A stretch of DNA of 64,000 nucleotides from NCBI GenBank assembly GCA_033439765.1, contig JAULSN010000004.1, positions 4,350,001 to 4,414,000 on the forward strand, written 5' to 3'. The notes beneath the pieces are model-generated. The model searched no databases. It worked only from the letters and a program-made list of their open reading frames with translations, and was not told the DNA's origin. This document shows, one piece after another, positions 43,941-55,559 of the stretch. A program made the position numbers and the translations under genes. How positions within the stretch are numbered: the first letter of the stretch is position 1; each line of letters begins with the position of its first letter. This stretch comes from Lasiosphaeria ovina (lineage: Eukaryota > Ascomycota > Sordariomycetes > Sordariales > Lasiosphaeriaceae).

Positions 43941-46900
43941 CTAGAGCGCGTATGGATTGAGCGAGCGAATGGTCAAGCATCTAGAATAGTGTTAGCCGTG
44001 TATGTGAAACGTAGATCATGTGGCCACTTACGGTGGACTCTTGGTGAGATCCGTCTTCAAGATGACGGGAACTCGAGTCATCTCTGTCACATCCTGGATA
44101 TATTCGCCGCCCTCCTCCCTCAGCTTGAAAAGCTTCAGGTACTTCTCTTTGTTGGTGAGACGAGTCTCTGGGGCATCTGCAACCGGCACCTTTGAGTCGG
44201 ACCGGGTGCGGTGGAGAGTTCCCGCCGCATTCGACGAAGACCGGGCCGGCGAGCCGGGAACGCTCTGTGTCGGCCGTTCAGCCAACGAAGCCCCCGCCAT
44301 CGCCTCAGTAATATCAGACGCGTTATCCTCGTCATCATCAAAGAGGGCGTCAGTGTCATCAGTTGAGATCGTTCCCGTATCAATCTGCTTGCGTGCGGCC
44401 TCCTCTCGCTCTCTCCTAGCTCTCTCGACCTCCTCAGCCTGTCGGGCGGCAACCATGGCATTCGAGACCCTCTGCGAGGCAGCGGCTTTCGGTCGCTCGT
44501 CCTCGGGCACATAGGCAGAGCTAGGCACGCCCTTCTCCCAGTAGAGCTCAAGGACTCTCTTCTCCTTTCTGAACTCGGCCTTCTTCAGCGGTAGCTGATC
44601 GCAATGCACTCGCTTCTCAAAACCCCATTCGGGGATGAGAATATCAAAGGCCGACTCGTACACGCAAACAACGATGCCCTCGCTGATCAGATCTCCATTG
44701 ACTTCTTGGCGTTTCTTGTCCATGGTGCGGCATGATTCAATATGGACGCTCTGGTCCTGTGCGTTTTGCGCCGAGTCTTTCTTGGTATTGCAAGACTCGA
44801 CAGTCTTGACGAGGTTTTCCAAATCCTCATTGTATTCAACCTTGCCATCAGAAAGGACAGACTCGAGTTGACGGTGAACAATGACGTCAGCGTAGCGTCT
44901 GGTTGGGCTTGTAAAATGAGTGTAGAGCGGCAAGTTCAGAGCGTAGTGGGGCCAAAGATGCTGGACTGTCTTGCCGGCAATGTAGTATTTAGCCCGCTGC
45001 ATCGATTTCAGCAGTAACGTCTCCATTCCCATTCTGATCTCGGCATCGTCAACCTTGAACAGGCTGTTTTGCAGCGTTCCGCTGCTAGAGGGGTCAATAT
45101 CGTAACCCAGGGCCGTCATGCGGTCAACAATCGTCTGCAGGCGGCGTGGGTTAGGGGGAGACTGTCTGCGCAGGAGCGCCTTTTCGGGGAGCGCTTGAAT
45201 CAAACGCTGGGCGACATAGGCATTCGCCTTATGCATGAGCTCTTCGACCAGCTCCGTTGCCTGGCTCGAGTCGAACAGGTTATGCTTGACGGGAATATTC
45301 TCGTCGTCCAGTAGCGCAAGGAGCCGGAGAGGAGCAATAGGTTCGCCACCAGCACCCAGTCTTGCTTCACGGAATTTCTGGGCAATAACCTACAAACGTC
45401 AGTCAGGATACAGTCCGGCCGGGAGGAAATTGCTTACATTGAGAATTTGAACATCCTTGGCCTGGACGGCGTCATGGACAAAGCCCGGCCGACCGGACAA
45501 AGCCTCGTCAATATCAGCTAGCGACAGCGTACCGGCGCTCTTGACAATGCCTTTGCCAACCCAGGTATCGCCTTCGGCAACGGCGCCCGTGTGTGGGTTG
45601 ACATGGAAAACAATGCTGACAGTCAAACGATCTTCGTGGGCAACAAGAGAGCAGAGCTCGGTTGACAGCTTTGGCGGAAGCAGGGCACAAAACCTGTTCA
45701 CAAGGTGGACAGCGGTGCCACGCTTCTTGGCCTCGCGATCGACAAGAGAGTTTGGCTTGACGAAGTGGGTTACATCGGGCACATGAATACCAATCTCGAT
45801 CTTGCCATCAGGGAGCGACTTGATATGGACGCCGTTGCCGAGCTCGACAGAGCCGTCCAAGTCAAGTGAGAAGACGGACTCTTTGCGGAAGTCCCGACGA
45901 GCGGCCACAGCGGCCTCGTCTTCTTTTGCGATTGACCAATCTTGCAGACCAACGCTACGCAAAACAGCATCCGAAAACTCGTCCGACGCAAAGTTGTTGT
46001 CACGGAGAAGAGCGTCCGTTTCAATCTTGAGATCACCCATTCTCCCCAGCTTCTCGACAAGAGTGCCAAAGGGATGAAGTGACGTGATGGGCCATCGCTT
46101 GATGCAAGCCACAAAGATTTGGTCGGCATAGTCTTGATGCTTCTCGACAAAGTCCCGAGGCGCCTGTTCGGTAGGAATAGCAATCAGGGGGACGCGCTTA
46201 TCGGTTGGCTTGAACCAGACGATCTTGGGTTTCTCCTGCGATCGGCTGTCCTGCTGTCGGCCCGGGTTCCCGTCCCTGGCGGCCCGTTCCGCCTCCTGCT
46301 TCTCCTTGGTTGCCTGGCTGCTGGGGCGGAGCAAACCCAGGGTGCCCGAGAACATCTGACCTGCCACTCGCTCTATGACAGCGACAATGTGGCCAGCGTA
46401 GAGTGGTTTCTGTTCATCGTTGATCTCCTCTTCCTCCACAAGAAGAAGGCTCTGGCCTTCAACTTCAACATCGTCATTTTTCTTCTGAGTAGGACGTTGT
46501 CTGAGACTGCCACGCCGGCGAATGCCATCGCCGCCGCCATTGTCGTCGCCATTGCCATTGTTTTGGCTGTTTCCAGCGGTAGATCCAGAACGAGTGTCGG
46601 TAATGTCCTTGCGTTTCTTCTTTTCCTCCTTCTCGCGTTTCTGGGACCACACTTCATCAACATCGAGGAGCTCGACGGCAACCAGGTCGCCCTCGAGCGC
46701 GCGATTGCGGTCCTTGCTACCACAGATGAAGATGTCGGCATCAAGCAAGCCATCCTGAGTCGAAACATAGGCGTCGCTCCTGTTCTTCTTGTTCACCCGA
46801 AGAATGCCGGACACGAGTTGTCCATCACCCAGCAAAGCGGGAAGAGTAGCCTGGGGAAGATAAGGAGTGAAAAGAGTCTTCCGCTGCTGCTGCTGCTGTT

Positions 46901-48276
46901 GTTGTTGCTGCTGCTGAGGCTGCTGGGCTGCCATTTGAGGTGCATGCTGACTAGCCTGGAGGCCAGCCATGTGCTGACCACCCATCGAGGCGACCTGGAG
47001 AGCCTGCAGCTGGCTGAGCTGCATGGGGTTGAGCTGCTGCCCGGAATAAAGTCCCGGAATCATCATCTGGTTAGGGATCTGAACCAGCTGGGGCTGACCA
47101 GGGTACTGGAAAGCTCCAATCGACGAGATCGACTGATGGTTGACCGAGCCACGGCTCCGATGGCCCGGCTGAAAGCCCTGATTCTGACCAGTCCCACCCG
47201 TCTGGTCCTGGCCGCCCTGGTTCTGGCTCTGGTTGCGCCAGTTACCGTCAAAGTTTCGCGAACCTGTGCGAGCATGACCACCACCACGGCGGTTGAAATC
47301 ATTGCCTTGCTGGCTGATGGAATCGGATGAGAAATGCATACCGCCTCCTCCACGGCCGCCCCCGCGTCCGTTGGCACCAACGGCCATGCTCTGGCTGCGG
47401 CCATGTCCACCACCGCGACCACCGCGATAGGATGACCCCTGCGCTATCTGGCCGTCGGCTGGGGTTTGGGCAACACTTGCCCCTTTCGCTTCGTCCTCGG
47501 GCTTCTCAGCAGAGCCCGAAGCGCCAGGGGCAGGGAATTGAAAGGCGGACGTGGTTCGCTTTTGCTGGGCCAGTTCGGCGGCCTTCTTGGCATCGGCCAA
47601 GGCCAAAGAGTGTCGCCTTTGGTGGCCGCCACCGCCCCCGGGGGGGCCGCCGCCGCGCCCTCCACGAGCACCGGCGTTCTCCCGTCCGTGGACCTGCGAG
47701 TTATCAAAATTGCCGAAGGCAGACCCAGAAGCGCCGGACGAGGGAGCCGGAGGTGGCCCCATACCCATATTCGGAAGAGCCGACTGATTACGGCGATGTG
47801 ACAGGGGCTGAGTAGGAGGAGCCAGAGACACATTTTGCTGCTGTAGCTGGTTGGGGAACTGGAAGCCGGTCTGCGGAGAGAGGTTGGGCATGGCACCCGT
47901 CGCCTGTAAAGGATTGAAGCCGCTTCCGGGGCCCAGGGTCTGGTTAGGCGCTATCATGCCCAAGTTTACATATTGCTGATGAGTAGCTTGAATTTGTTGT
48001 TGCTGTTGTTGCAGCAGCTCGATCTGCTGTTGAATGGCGAGCTGCTCCACTGCGGGGGGGAAGTTCAGGTCAGCACATGGCATCAAACCCTAGAGTGTCG
48101 ACGAAAAACTGTAGGGCTTGGGAGAGGACTTGATAGAGAAAAGTACGCTTACTTCCGGGATTCGCGAACATGCTCATCAATGGAGTCAGCTCCGAAGGGC
48201 TTCTTCGATGGGCAATGTGGAGTCGTCGGCCAGCCGGGCCTGGGACGCCTCCAGGCTGAGGCTGCTGCTGCTCCAT
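43941..48276 (-). CDS. SSD1: SSD1/GUL-1 RNA-binding translational regulator
   Basis: Cell-wall and stress-related mRNA-binding protein, target of the NDR kinase COT-1/Cbk1. Four exons, 48276-48153, 48049-45438, 45389-44032 and 43980-43941, give 1377 aa. The N-terminus (about 1-480) is low-complexity: poly-Gln tracts, Arg-Gly-Gly runs and HxRRxS-type sites such as HRRNQSAL and HQRRHSLALA, typical NDR-kinase sites. Cold-shock-like domains follow, then the RNB fold (about 760-1130). There the usual catalytic Asp cluster is replaced by FSLDLDGSVELGNGVH, the hallmark of nuclease-dead SSD1. The last exon is only 40 nt and adds CLTIRSLNPYAL, a conserved end. The leader upstream is not spliced in an obvious way. 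Confidence 0.95.
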
Positions 48277-50248
48277 GATGGGTCAAGATCGCAAGAGACA
48301 GGTAAGCAAGCACGCTGGCAGGTGGCGGCAATAAGACCGATAGCCTGGATGCACGTAGAGTGCGATGTAGATTGTTTCTGATGCGTTTGCGAACGACAGC
48401 GGACCGGTGATGCGAGTAGATCAAATGGCGTGCGTTGTGTGTATGTGTCTGTGGGTGTCTGTTTTTTGGTGGTCTAGTGCCGCCGAGTTGGAGTGTCGTC
48501 AAAGGACAGTTTGCTGCAAGGTTTTGGGTCCAAAGAGGTTAATGAAAGATGGGAAATACCGAGAGGGAGTGTGAGGGAGAGATGAGTATTCAGACGGAGG
48601 AAGCTGGAAGCCTGGAGTGGGATGTCAAGGAGGGTGCGAATGAGTAGGAACCCGGAGGTTGTTGATGACGATCGATGAACAGCCGCACCTGGGATCAGGC
48701 AGGTTGTTGCAAGAGGGTCGCCCCCCCCCCAGGCCTAAGGGCCCACGGACGGCACAGAGTGCGTGCGTTACGTGTGCTCCCACGCTCCAGCTGCAGCGAC
48801 GCTGGGGCAGCTACCGAAATAAAATGTGGATCCGAGTCCAGTACAGTGAGGTGCGCTAGAGCTGCAGAACTGAGCGAAAGCGCGAGGGAAATGGCTGCTC
48901 ACCTTGCCACAGCGGCTTCCGCACCTGGGAAACCCCCTGCCCTGGGCGCATCTATTAGCCACGATAGGAGACGAGTGGTCGAACCTACGTACGGTAAGTT
49001 GACCATTCGGGCACCACTTGGACATCTTCGAGCTTATTGACCTCCAAAATTTACCTAGCAAGTCTAGCGGCAATATAGTGTAAGTGCCCTATTACGGATA
49101 AGGTACTATACCTAACTATCTACGTGTACATACCTACTTTACCTAGATATCGACCAACTTTGGCTCTGTAATCTAATGATTAAGCACCTGACTTGAGAGG
49201 CCGGCCGGTGAGGCTAGAGGGAGAGCTGTGACTTGGGAGAAAAAGAAAACGAACGAGGCTGCGAGCGCCCATGGCATGATCCTCTCCATGTTTCTGCACA
49301 CTCCCTGAGAGGCTGCAACGGACGGTGGGGGAGGGGATGGGTAGCGCCTGCCACCGGCCGAAGCGGCACTGCTGGCGTAGCACTCAAAAGGTCCCAAACA
49401 CGACTTGTCAAGCTGCTAAGCTAGCGTTGCACATGGGAGCACGAAACATCCTCCCATAACCTGGAAGGGGCCTCGCGGTTACGAACGAACAGCACCTGAT
49501 GCACTCTTCGTCTTGGCTGTGGCGGCTACCTCAGCTATTTGGTCGTGGTGCTGATTTGGGTTTTCTTGGTGAGCTGTCCCGAGTAATACTCTTTCCATAC
49601 GACGGGCATATACGAAGTACTGGGGATGTTGCCGTACTGTATGTCACCTTCACATACGGATACACCCCCAATATTACAGATCGGGCCAGGGACACAGGCA
49701 TCTCGAAGGATGTTGCTACCCCGCTCACGCACACGCTCACCCTCTCCGACCGCTTGTCAAGAATTGGAGGCTAACCCAACGGGATTCGGAATTCCTACCA
49801 GACAGAGACACAAAACATTTTGTGTAGGTAATTATAAGCATAACGGTAGGTGCCTATGTACTCCGGACGGATTGTCAGCACCTTGAAGTTGAATATGGCG
49901 TACGCGCGTCAAAGACCAGATGAAATAAAGGAGAAAGAGGCCATTTCGGTTGGGGCCGGGGTTAGGGTTTATCACTGCAGATTTAAGCAGCAACCTTTTT
50001 CGAGCGGCATCCTGTAGGTATGACTAGCGCGAACTGGACATAACCACGCCCAAGGGTCGTTCTAACGCGGCTTTCAATTCGCAACGAAGCTTTGTCCAAC
50101 AACGTTCAGCAGTTCAGCGCATAGCAGCAGAGATAACAACCGGTGAACTTGCCAAAACGCTCCTTTACCTTTGCCGCCATTGCGAAGTACACACGCGAAA
50201 CATGGCATTATAGACCAATCCGCATTTTACAGCCCCCTTTCAAGAACC
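48277..50248. promoter_or_regulatory. Divergent intergenic region, SSD1 and GLE1
   Basis: 2.0 kb between divergent starts. It includes the SSD1 leader side (48277-48660), a C10 tract at 48723-48732, TACCTACCT motifs around 49085-49145, and a telomere-like GGGGTTAGGGTTT at 49957-49969, about 280 bp before GLE1. No gene recognised. Confidence 0.45.
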
Positions 50249-51975
50249 ATGGCAGGCTCTTCTCCCACACGCCGTCGGAGCTTCCAGTTCGCCAGCCCGC
50301 AGTCGTCCTCCGTCATTGCGGAAATCCTCTCCGAGGACCGAAATTCCGAGTCGCGACATAAACAATTGCTTGAGCTTGCGAAGAGGGAGCATGAGCGCGT
50401 ACGAGAGGATGCCGAGAGAGTATATCGCGACCACCTGCGCAGGGAGGAGCGCCAGCGGCTCCTCGACGAGAAGCGGCAGGAGGAGCAGAGGATCAAGGTC
50501 GAGGAGCAAATCGCTGCTGATCGCGTGCGGCTGCATGCGCTTAAGTTGACGAAGGTTGAGGCTCCTCCGTCTCCGCCGACTCCGCGGTTTCCCGAGCCGT
50601 CTCGAGCTGCAGCCGTCGCCGAGTCTACGACCCCGGCCCCAACCTCAACACCTTCCGCTGTCTCCAACCAGAGCTCGGTGCCACAGCCGCCGCCGCAAAC
50701 CAACGGCAGCGCGACACCGAAACCACCGGCGCCCGCAACAACTTTTTCTCCGGGCCTTTTCGGATCCAGCAAGGCACAGCCGACTACGCAGCCCGCTGCT
50801 CCCGGACCTCCAATTGATACTACAGCAGCTACCGCGAAGAACCGGACCCCGGAAGCACCCCGGCCGCCGTCGTTTCCGGGAGGCTTTGGTAACTTGCTCA
50901 ACAATGGCGCGGGGAGCAATAGAGCCAGTTCCGCCCGGCCAGAGTCTGCCCCCCCTGCAGGGCAGCTCACTGTTGACAGGTATACAACAATCCACAAGAA
51001 CCTGAAAGAGCTGCGAAATTCCATGGCGGAGCAGGCCAAGACAAACAGTGCTTTGAAAGAAAGGATGGGCGATATGCGACGTGAAATTAGGAAGATTATT
51101 GGGCAACTCGGTGGCGGTGGCGCGCCCGCCAATCGACAACAGGTATGGACTCAGAAGCTTTCTATGCTAGGACACAGTGCTAACAGAAGTCACAGCAACA
51201 ACGAATTGCAGCTGTCTTGCGCGAGGCGCTCACAAACAGGGTACAGTCTCAGCTGGTGGACCCAAGCAACTTTGTTGCGGAGCCGCGGAACCCGGTCCAG
51301 GGCGCTGTGCATAACGACGCCCAGCTGCCGTCCCTGTTCATCTATTTATTGAACGCATTTTCCAAGTCTGTAATATTGCAGTTCATTGGTGAAGGAGGAG
51401 CAAGGCCAGAGACTGCAGATCCTATTGGGGTCTGCGTTGCGGCTACGTTTTCCGAGCCAGATTTCGGATGGCGCGGCGTGTCCATGATCGACATCCTAGT
51501 CGCCAAGTTCCGGATTGTTTGCCCGGTGCTCTTTGGATATAGGGGGAGCGAGAAGACCGAGCAAGGGAGGGAGCGGCTGGGCTGGTGGAAGGAAAACGGG
51601 CGATGGGTCACCGAACAGCAGCACATGGACCGTATGACCGGCCTTGGCGCCGGCTTCGCCGCCGTGTCTCTGCGGAAGTTTGCCGCGTCGAAGAAGAAAA
51701 ATCCGTACCCGCCTCGGCATTTCTGGACGGCCATGGCCAAGATCATTAACACGCCACCAAACGAAATCTCCAACACGCAGTGTGTCGTTCTGAAGTCGAT
51801 GATTCAGAACTACGAGGCCAAATTTATCGAGTTCTATGGAACCGCAGCCGTCGCGGCGCTACGCGCGTCGCTGATCGACTTCCCGGCTCGGGCGCCTGAG
51901 AAATCGCCAGCAGTAAACTCATTAGAGGTGCTAGCGCAACAGTTCAAGCGAGACATTGGGTTAGCTCTTGGGTGA
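50249..51975 (+). CDS. GLE1: mRNA export factor / nucleoporin GLE1
   Basis: Acts at the cytoplasmic face of the nuclear pore, where with InsP6 it stimulates the DEAD-box ATPase Dbp5 in mRNA export. Exons 50249-51142 and 51196-51975 encode 557 aa. The N-terminal half has a long charged coiled coil (LAKREHERVREDAERVYR..., about 40-110), then a Pro/Ser/Thr-rich linker. The C-terminal HEAT-like GLE1 domain (about 245-557) includes LTVDRYTTIHKNLKELR, SQLVDPSNFVAEPRNPVQGA, LPSLFIYLLNAFSK and DPIGVCVAATFS. The intron has a GCTAAC branch site 12 bp before CACAG. ATG 50249 (MAGSSPTRRRSFQFASP) is preferred over upstream non-ATG extensions. Confidence 0.95.
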
Positions 51976-52347
51976 AGGGGAGGATGGACGGCGCAAAACG
52001 GTATGGGGATTGGTGTTCATCAGGCCCTCTAGGTCTCGGCAATTCAGATCAAGGGTTCTAGGGTGACTTTTTGGAATGAAAAGCAATTCATAATGAGCAT
52101 GTCAATCGAAACATACGTTGTATCCATTAGAAAGGACTGCCGGTTCCAGTGATGGTGTAACTTATACCCGACGCATCGGAAAAGGAAAAAAAAAAAGGAT
52201 AATTCAAACGCCTAGCCCCAAACCTCATGTCCATCTTTGCCCCATCTATGCTACGCATTGAGGTAGGTGATGATAAAAGAGGCGCCCCGCTGCCCCGGTG
52301 ACGCCGATTTCAACCAAGTCATTCCCACCCAGCCTGTCCGAGGTTTT
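51976..52347. other. Convergent intergenic region, GLE1 and TLG1
   Basis: 372 bp between two 3' ends, with an A-rich tract near 52187-52197. Nothing else is seen. Confidence 0.5.
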
Positions 52348-53196
52348 CTATAATAACAGGAGAAGAACCAGGAGGACAATGAGCACAATAATCAGCACGC
52401 CGATACAGCAGCTGCTGAGGCGGTCCTCGTTCCGGCGCACGACATAGCGGAGCTTCTCCATGCCCGTCTGCAGCCTCCCGCCGACGCGGTCGGCCAGGTT
52501 ATCGACCACCTCGAGCATCTCTACCTGCTCTTCCAGCTCACGCCCTATGGTGTCGGCCTGGCGCCGCAGATTCCCCACCGTCTGGAACACGCCGTCGAGG
52601 TGCTGGTCCTGCTCCCGCATCATCACCTCCTGCTGCTGCTGCTCGAACTCGGCCGTGTAGTCGTCGCCGCCGTCCGTGTCGCCGTCGGCGATGGCGAACG
52701 CGCTCGGGTCCGGGAGGTCGCTTCTGCCGGCGCCGCGGCGCCCCCCTGGTCCTCCACCGACCGCCTGCTGCGACACCGTCTTGGCGAGCTCCTCGCGCAT
52801 GTCCTCAATCTCGCCGCCCACCTCCTGCACCAGCCGCTTGCGCCGCGTCACCTCGCCCGCGTCCAGCCCGTACTGCGCCGGGTCGCCCTCGACGGCCTTG
52901 ACCGACTCGACGAGGTCCGCCAGGTCCTCGGCGACCGCGGCCAGCGCCGACTCGAGGTCGGCGCGCGCCGACGCTAGCTCCGGCGAGGCCGCCGACGTGG
53001 TCAGCGAGCGGATGCGCAGGTAGGACGTGAACAGCGGGCGCGCGGACGACAGCTGCGACAGAACATCTCTGAGGTCGCACGTGTTAGTAAGTGGTAATGT
53101 GCCGGGTTTGCGCGCGCGCGCATCAAGGCGCGACAGAGAAATTACTTGCCGTTGGACCTGGAGGAAGGGGTCCTCCTCGTTAGTGGAGGACATCAT
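52348..53196 (-). CDS. TLG1: Qc-SNARE TLG1 (syntaxin-6 type)
   Basis: t-SNARE for fusion at the trans-Golgi/early endosome. Exons 53196-53150 and 53068-52348 give 255 aa. The N-terminal syntaxin-6 domain starts with EDPFLQVQRDVLSQL and continues through ARPLFTSYLRIRSL. The SNARE motif (about 165-225) reads REQDQHLDGVFQTVGNLRRQ and onwards. A single C-terminal anchor, CCIGVLIIVLIVLLVLLLLL, ends the protein, as in tail-anchored SNAREs. The intron has a GC donor (GCAAGT at 53149-53144) rather than GT; only this joint restores the conserved QRDVL. Two Met codons (53196, 53193) compete for the start. Such tail-anchored proteins are clients of the GET pathway, whose GET4 is also in this window. Confidence 0.92.
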   Translation of the reverse strand: MMSSTNEEDPFLQVQRQVISLSRLDARARKPGTLPLTNTCDLRDVLSQLSSARPLFTSYLRIRSLTTSAASPELASARADLESALAAVAEDLADLVESVKAVEGDPAQYGLDAGEVTRRKRLVQEVGGEIEDMREELAKTVSQQAVGGGPGGRRGAGRSDLPDPSAFAIADGDTDGGDDYTAEFEQQQQEVMMREQDQHLDGVFQTVGNLRRQADTIGRELEEQVEMLEVVDNLADRVGGRLQTGMEKLRYVVRRNEDRLSSCCIGVLIIVLIVLLVLLLLL

Positions 53197-53750
53197 CCTG
53201 CGCGCGCGGAGGTCGGTCGCGGGGAATGGCAAGGCAGATTATCGCATCAGAGATGTGGGTAGGTAGTAAAACGCTCTAGCCGTCTGAGCATAGCGGTTCT
53301 GGCCCAGTCTGGATGGCCTCCCGGCCGAGGAAAAGGTAGCTTTAACGTTTTTTTGTGTCTGTGCTGGCGATTTAGTAGGCTCTTCGAAGATGACGTTGCC
53401 AGCTGTGGCTGCCAAAAGGGTTCCCCAAATGCCGTCGCCCAGATGTTGGCCCGCCTAAAATACCCCCTGGGCGTGTAATTATGCAGGGATACGACACTTG
53501 CTCCAGATCACAGCTCTCCCGTTGGGGTACTGGGGACCCATTTTGATTGAGTGCCTCTGTTAAAAACGTCCTCGGCTACTGTAGGTAAGTTACATCGGCG
53601 TCTAAGCGTTACAGCTCACCGCCCATGCAATACCACATTTTACACCAAAATTACCGCATTCGCTAGTTGTACCGCAACTACACCTCGCCGTCGTCGCCAA
53701 AATCAATATACTTCCAAATATGGTAATTGCGCATTTGCCCAGGAGTCTTC

Positions 53751-53838
53751 GACTGCCCTGCCCTCACTGCCTGCCCTCACTGCCTGCCCTCACTGCCTGC
53801 CCTCACTGCCTGCCCTCACTGCCTGCCCTCACTGCCCT
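53751..53838 (+). repeat. 13-bp minisatellite (CCCTCACTGCCTG)n
   Basis: About six near-perfect head-to-tail copies of a 13-bp unit, decaying at the right end into CTGACTGCCCTAACTACC variants. The units abut directly with no spacers, so it is not a CRISPR array. Confidence 0.92.
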
Positions 53839-54327
53839 GACTGCCCTAACTACCCTGACTACCCCATCTTCAACGTCGTTGACAGCCCTGACAACCGACC
53901 TGGACTGACAACCCTACTGCAGGTAGTCCTGCCTGTCTGTTTCTTCCAGTACGCATCCACGAGGACCTTCAAGTGAGGGCTTTGCAGGTAATAGACTGTA
54001 TTCCACGTCGTTGACGAAGTCGTCAACGGCGCCCACGATGCTTTTTTAGTAGTGGAAGGTTGGTTGTAGTGGAATGGTATGGGCTAGGCTACGTTGTGGT
54101 AAAAAGTGGTAAATTACTATATGACACAATCTTGGATGTACAGGCGGGGTGTGGGCAGGGTTGGGGTTATATATGGCGAATTACAGTATCTGGGGACGTT
54201 TTAACAGTCGGAGGAGACGCACTCTTTTGATTTCCCTCCTTACACACTTACGGATAAGCAGTCGCATTTTCATATATTACGGAGAAGAGCCTGAGCCTAC
54301 TGAGATAAGTAAACCTCGACCTTCTAG

Positions 54328-54650
54328 TTACCTAGGGTTATGAACTTGCGCATTTGCAAGGAATAACTGTTGCAAAGAGCCACGTCGAGTAAAACCCCTA
54401 TGAATAACGTCCAGTGCCTGCTCTTCCGAACTCGATGATTCCGCGTATTCTGGGTGATCTACGGTGTACACCACCATTAAATTCCTGTCGCCCAGCACAA
54501 TCGGTGCCTCTCGTACATCCAACACATCAGAATCAAGTTCCCTCAACGCCTGGAACAACCAGCGCAGCAACACATAAGCAAGTCGCAACGCCCACACACC
54601 AAGCAGGGGGACAACCACTGAGATGCTCAATCCACTAGTAAGGTCTTGGC
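54328..54650 (-). pseudogene. Possible coding relic, ~100 aa, membrane-like start
   Basis: An open minus-strand frame with protein-like composition: a hydrophobic segment (SISVVVPLLGVWALRLAYVL) followed by a polar C-terminus (RELDSDVLDVREAPIVLGD...). A TAG lies just upstream and I find no ATG, so it is at best the 3' remnant of a gene. It sits in the damaged accessory block. Family not recognised. Confidence 0.3.
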
Positions 54651-55183
54651 GCGGATGTACCTACATAGTGTATGGAGGCGATTTGACAGGTATGTACAGA
54701 TTACGAACTCAATGATACCTTACCTACCTAGGTAACCTACTACTGTATGATTGCAAAAATGGCCTGTGTGTTACATAGTATAAAAGTGGCTGGTTACTTT
54801 CTGGCCGTTCTTTACGTAAAGGGAGGTTACTACCGTTGTAGTGTATAAACGGTCATAGAAAATTCTACCACCCACAGATCGGTGCGTCTTTCTCCTCTCT
54901 TTAGCTTTGGCTCAGGAGAGGCACATGTTATTTAACGGCAAACTGCGACGGTATAAGGCTTTTTTTTTTTTTTGGGAGGGTCTTATTAGCACTCGAGTTT
55001 CCCTAAAAAAAGACAGCTCGACAAGAAAATATGCAAGAGACCGACCGCGAACACCTGATGTGTAAGTAAGTGTATTCAAGACCTGCACAGTAGCCCGGCA
55101 TGTTTAAAGTGTGCTTTTGCTTATGGGAACAATTGGTGGGGCATAGGCTATTCTGGCGAAAGCTGATGCGACAATACTGGATG

Positions 55184-55205
55184 GAGAGAGAGAGAGAGAG
55201 AGAGA
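55184..55205 (+). repeat. (GA)11 microsatellite
   Basis: Perfect GA dinucleotide run in non-coding sequence. Confidence 0.9.
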
Positions 55206-55559
55206 AACAAGATAAAACTTGGGAATCACCGGAAAGAAACTAGACATGTGGCGAGTGTAATGTTTGTACCTAACTCCGCCACGGGGGAAAAGAAAAGAGG
55301 GGAGTGAATCTCTTGTGACGAGCGAGTGTGTTTAAAAAGGGTAGCATAACTACCCACCATGTCTTTCTTTCATATCGTAAGGAAGAGATTCGGACCAAGA
55401 TACGAATATACGTATATAAAGGAATGAGTGCTATTCTAGGCTAAGTCGCTCACTGGGGATTCTATCGATTGTTCTCGTCATGTTCAATCTAGAAAGGAGA
55501 GAGGAGGAAAAAGACAAACGAAGGGAGGTGACTCTTGTCAGCCCGTTCAAGTAAACTAA

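Larger units (their letters stand above)
53197..55559. other. Gene-poor region downstream of the TLG1 promoter
   Basis: 2.4 kb holding a 13-bp minisatellite, a possible coding relic on the minus strand and a GA microsatellite, but no intact gene. It marks the start of an accessory block that extends to about 58.9 kb. Confidence 0.5.

Noticed and set aside
46119..47330. 403-aa open frame on the plus strand
   Set aside because: Antisense shadow of SSD1 exon 2; Leu/Val-rich composition is typical of such mirrors.
49160..49215. tRNA-like start (TAATCTAATGATTAAGC...)
   Set aside because: The D-arm region looks tRNA-like, but no matching T-arm/B-box or acceptor stem follows; not supported as a tRNA.
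50227..51132. 301-aa minus-strand frame over GLE1
   Set aside because: Mirror of the Pro/Ser-rich linker and coiled coil; no independent motif.
53751..53838. Possible CRISPR array
   Set aside because: Units are contiguous 13-mers without spacers, and the genome is eukaryotic.
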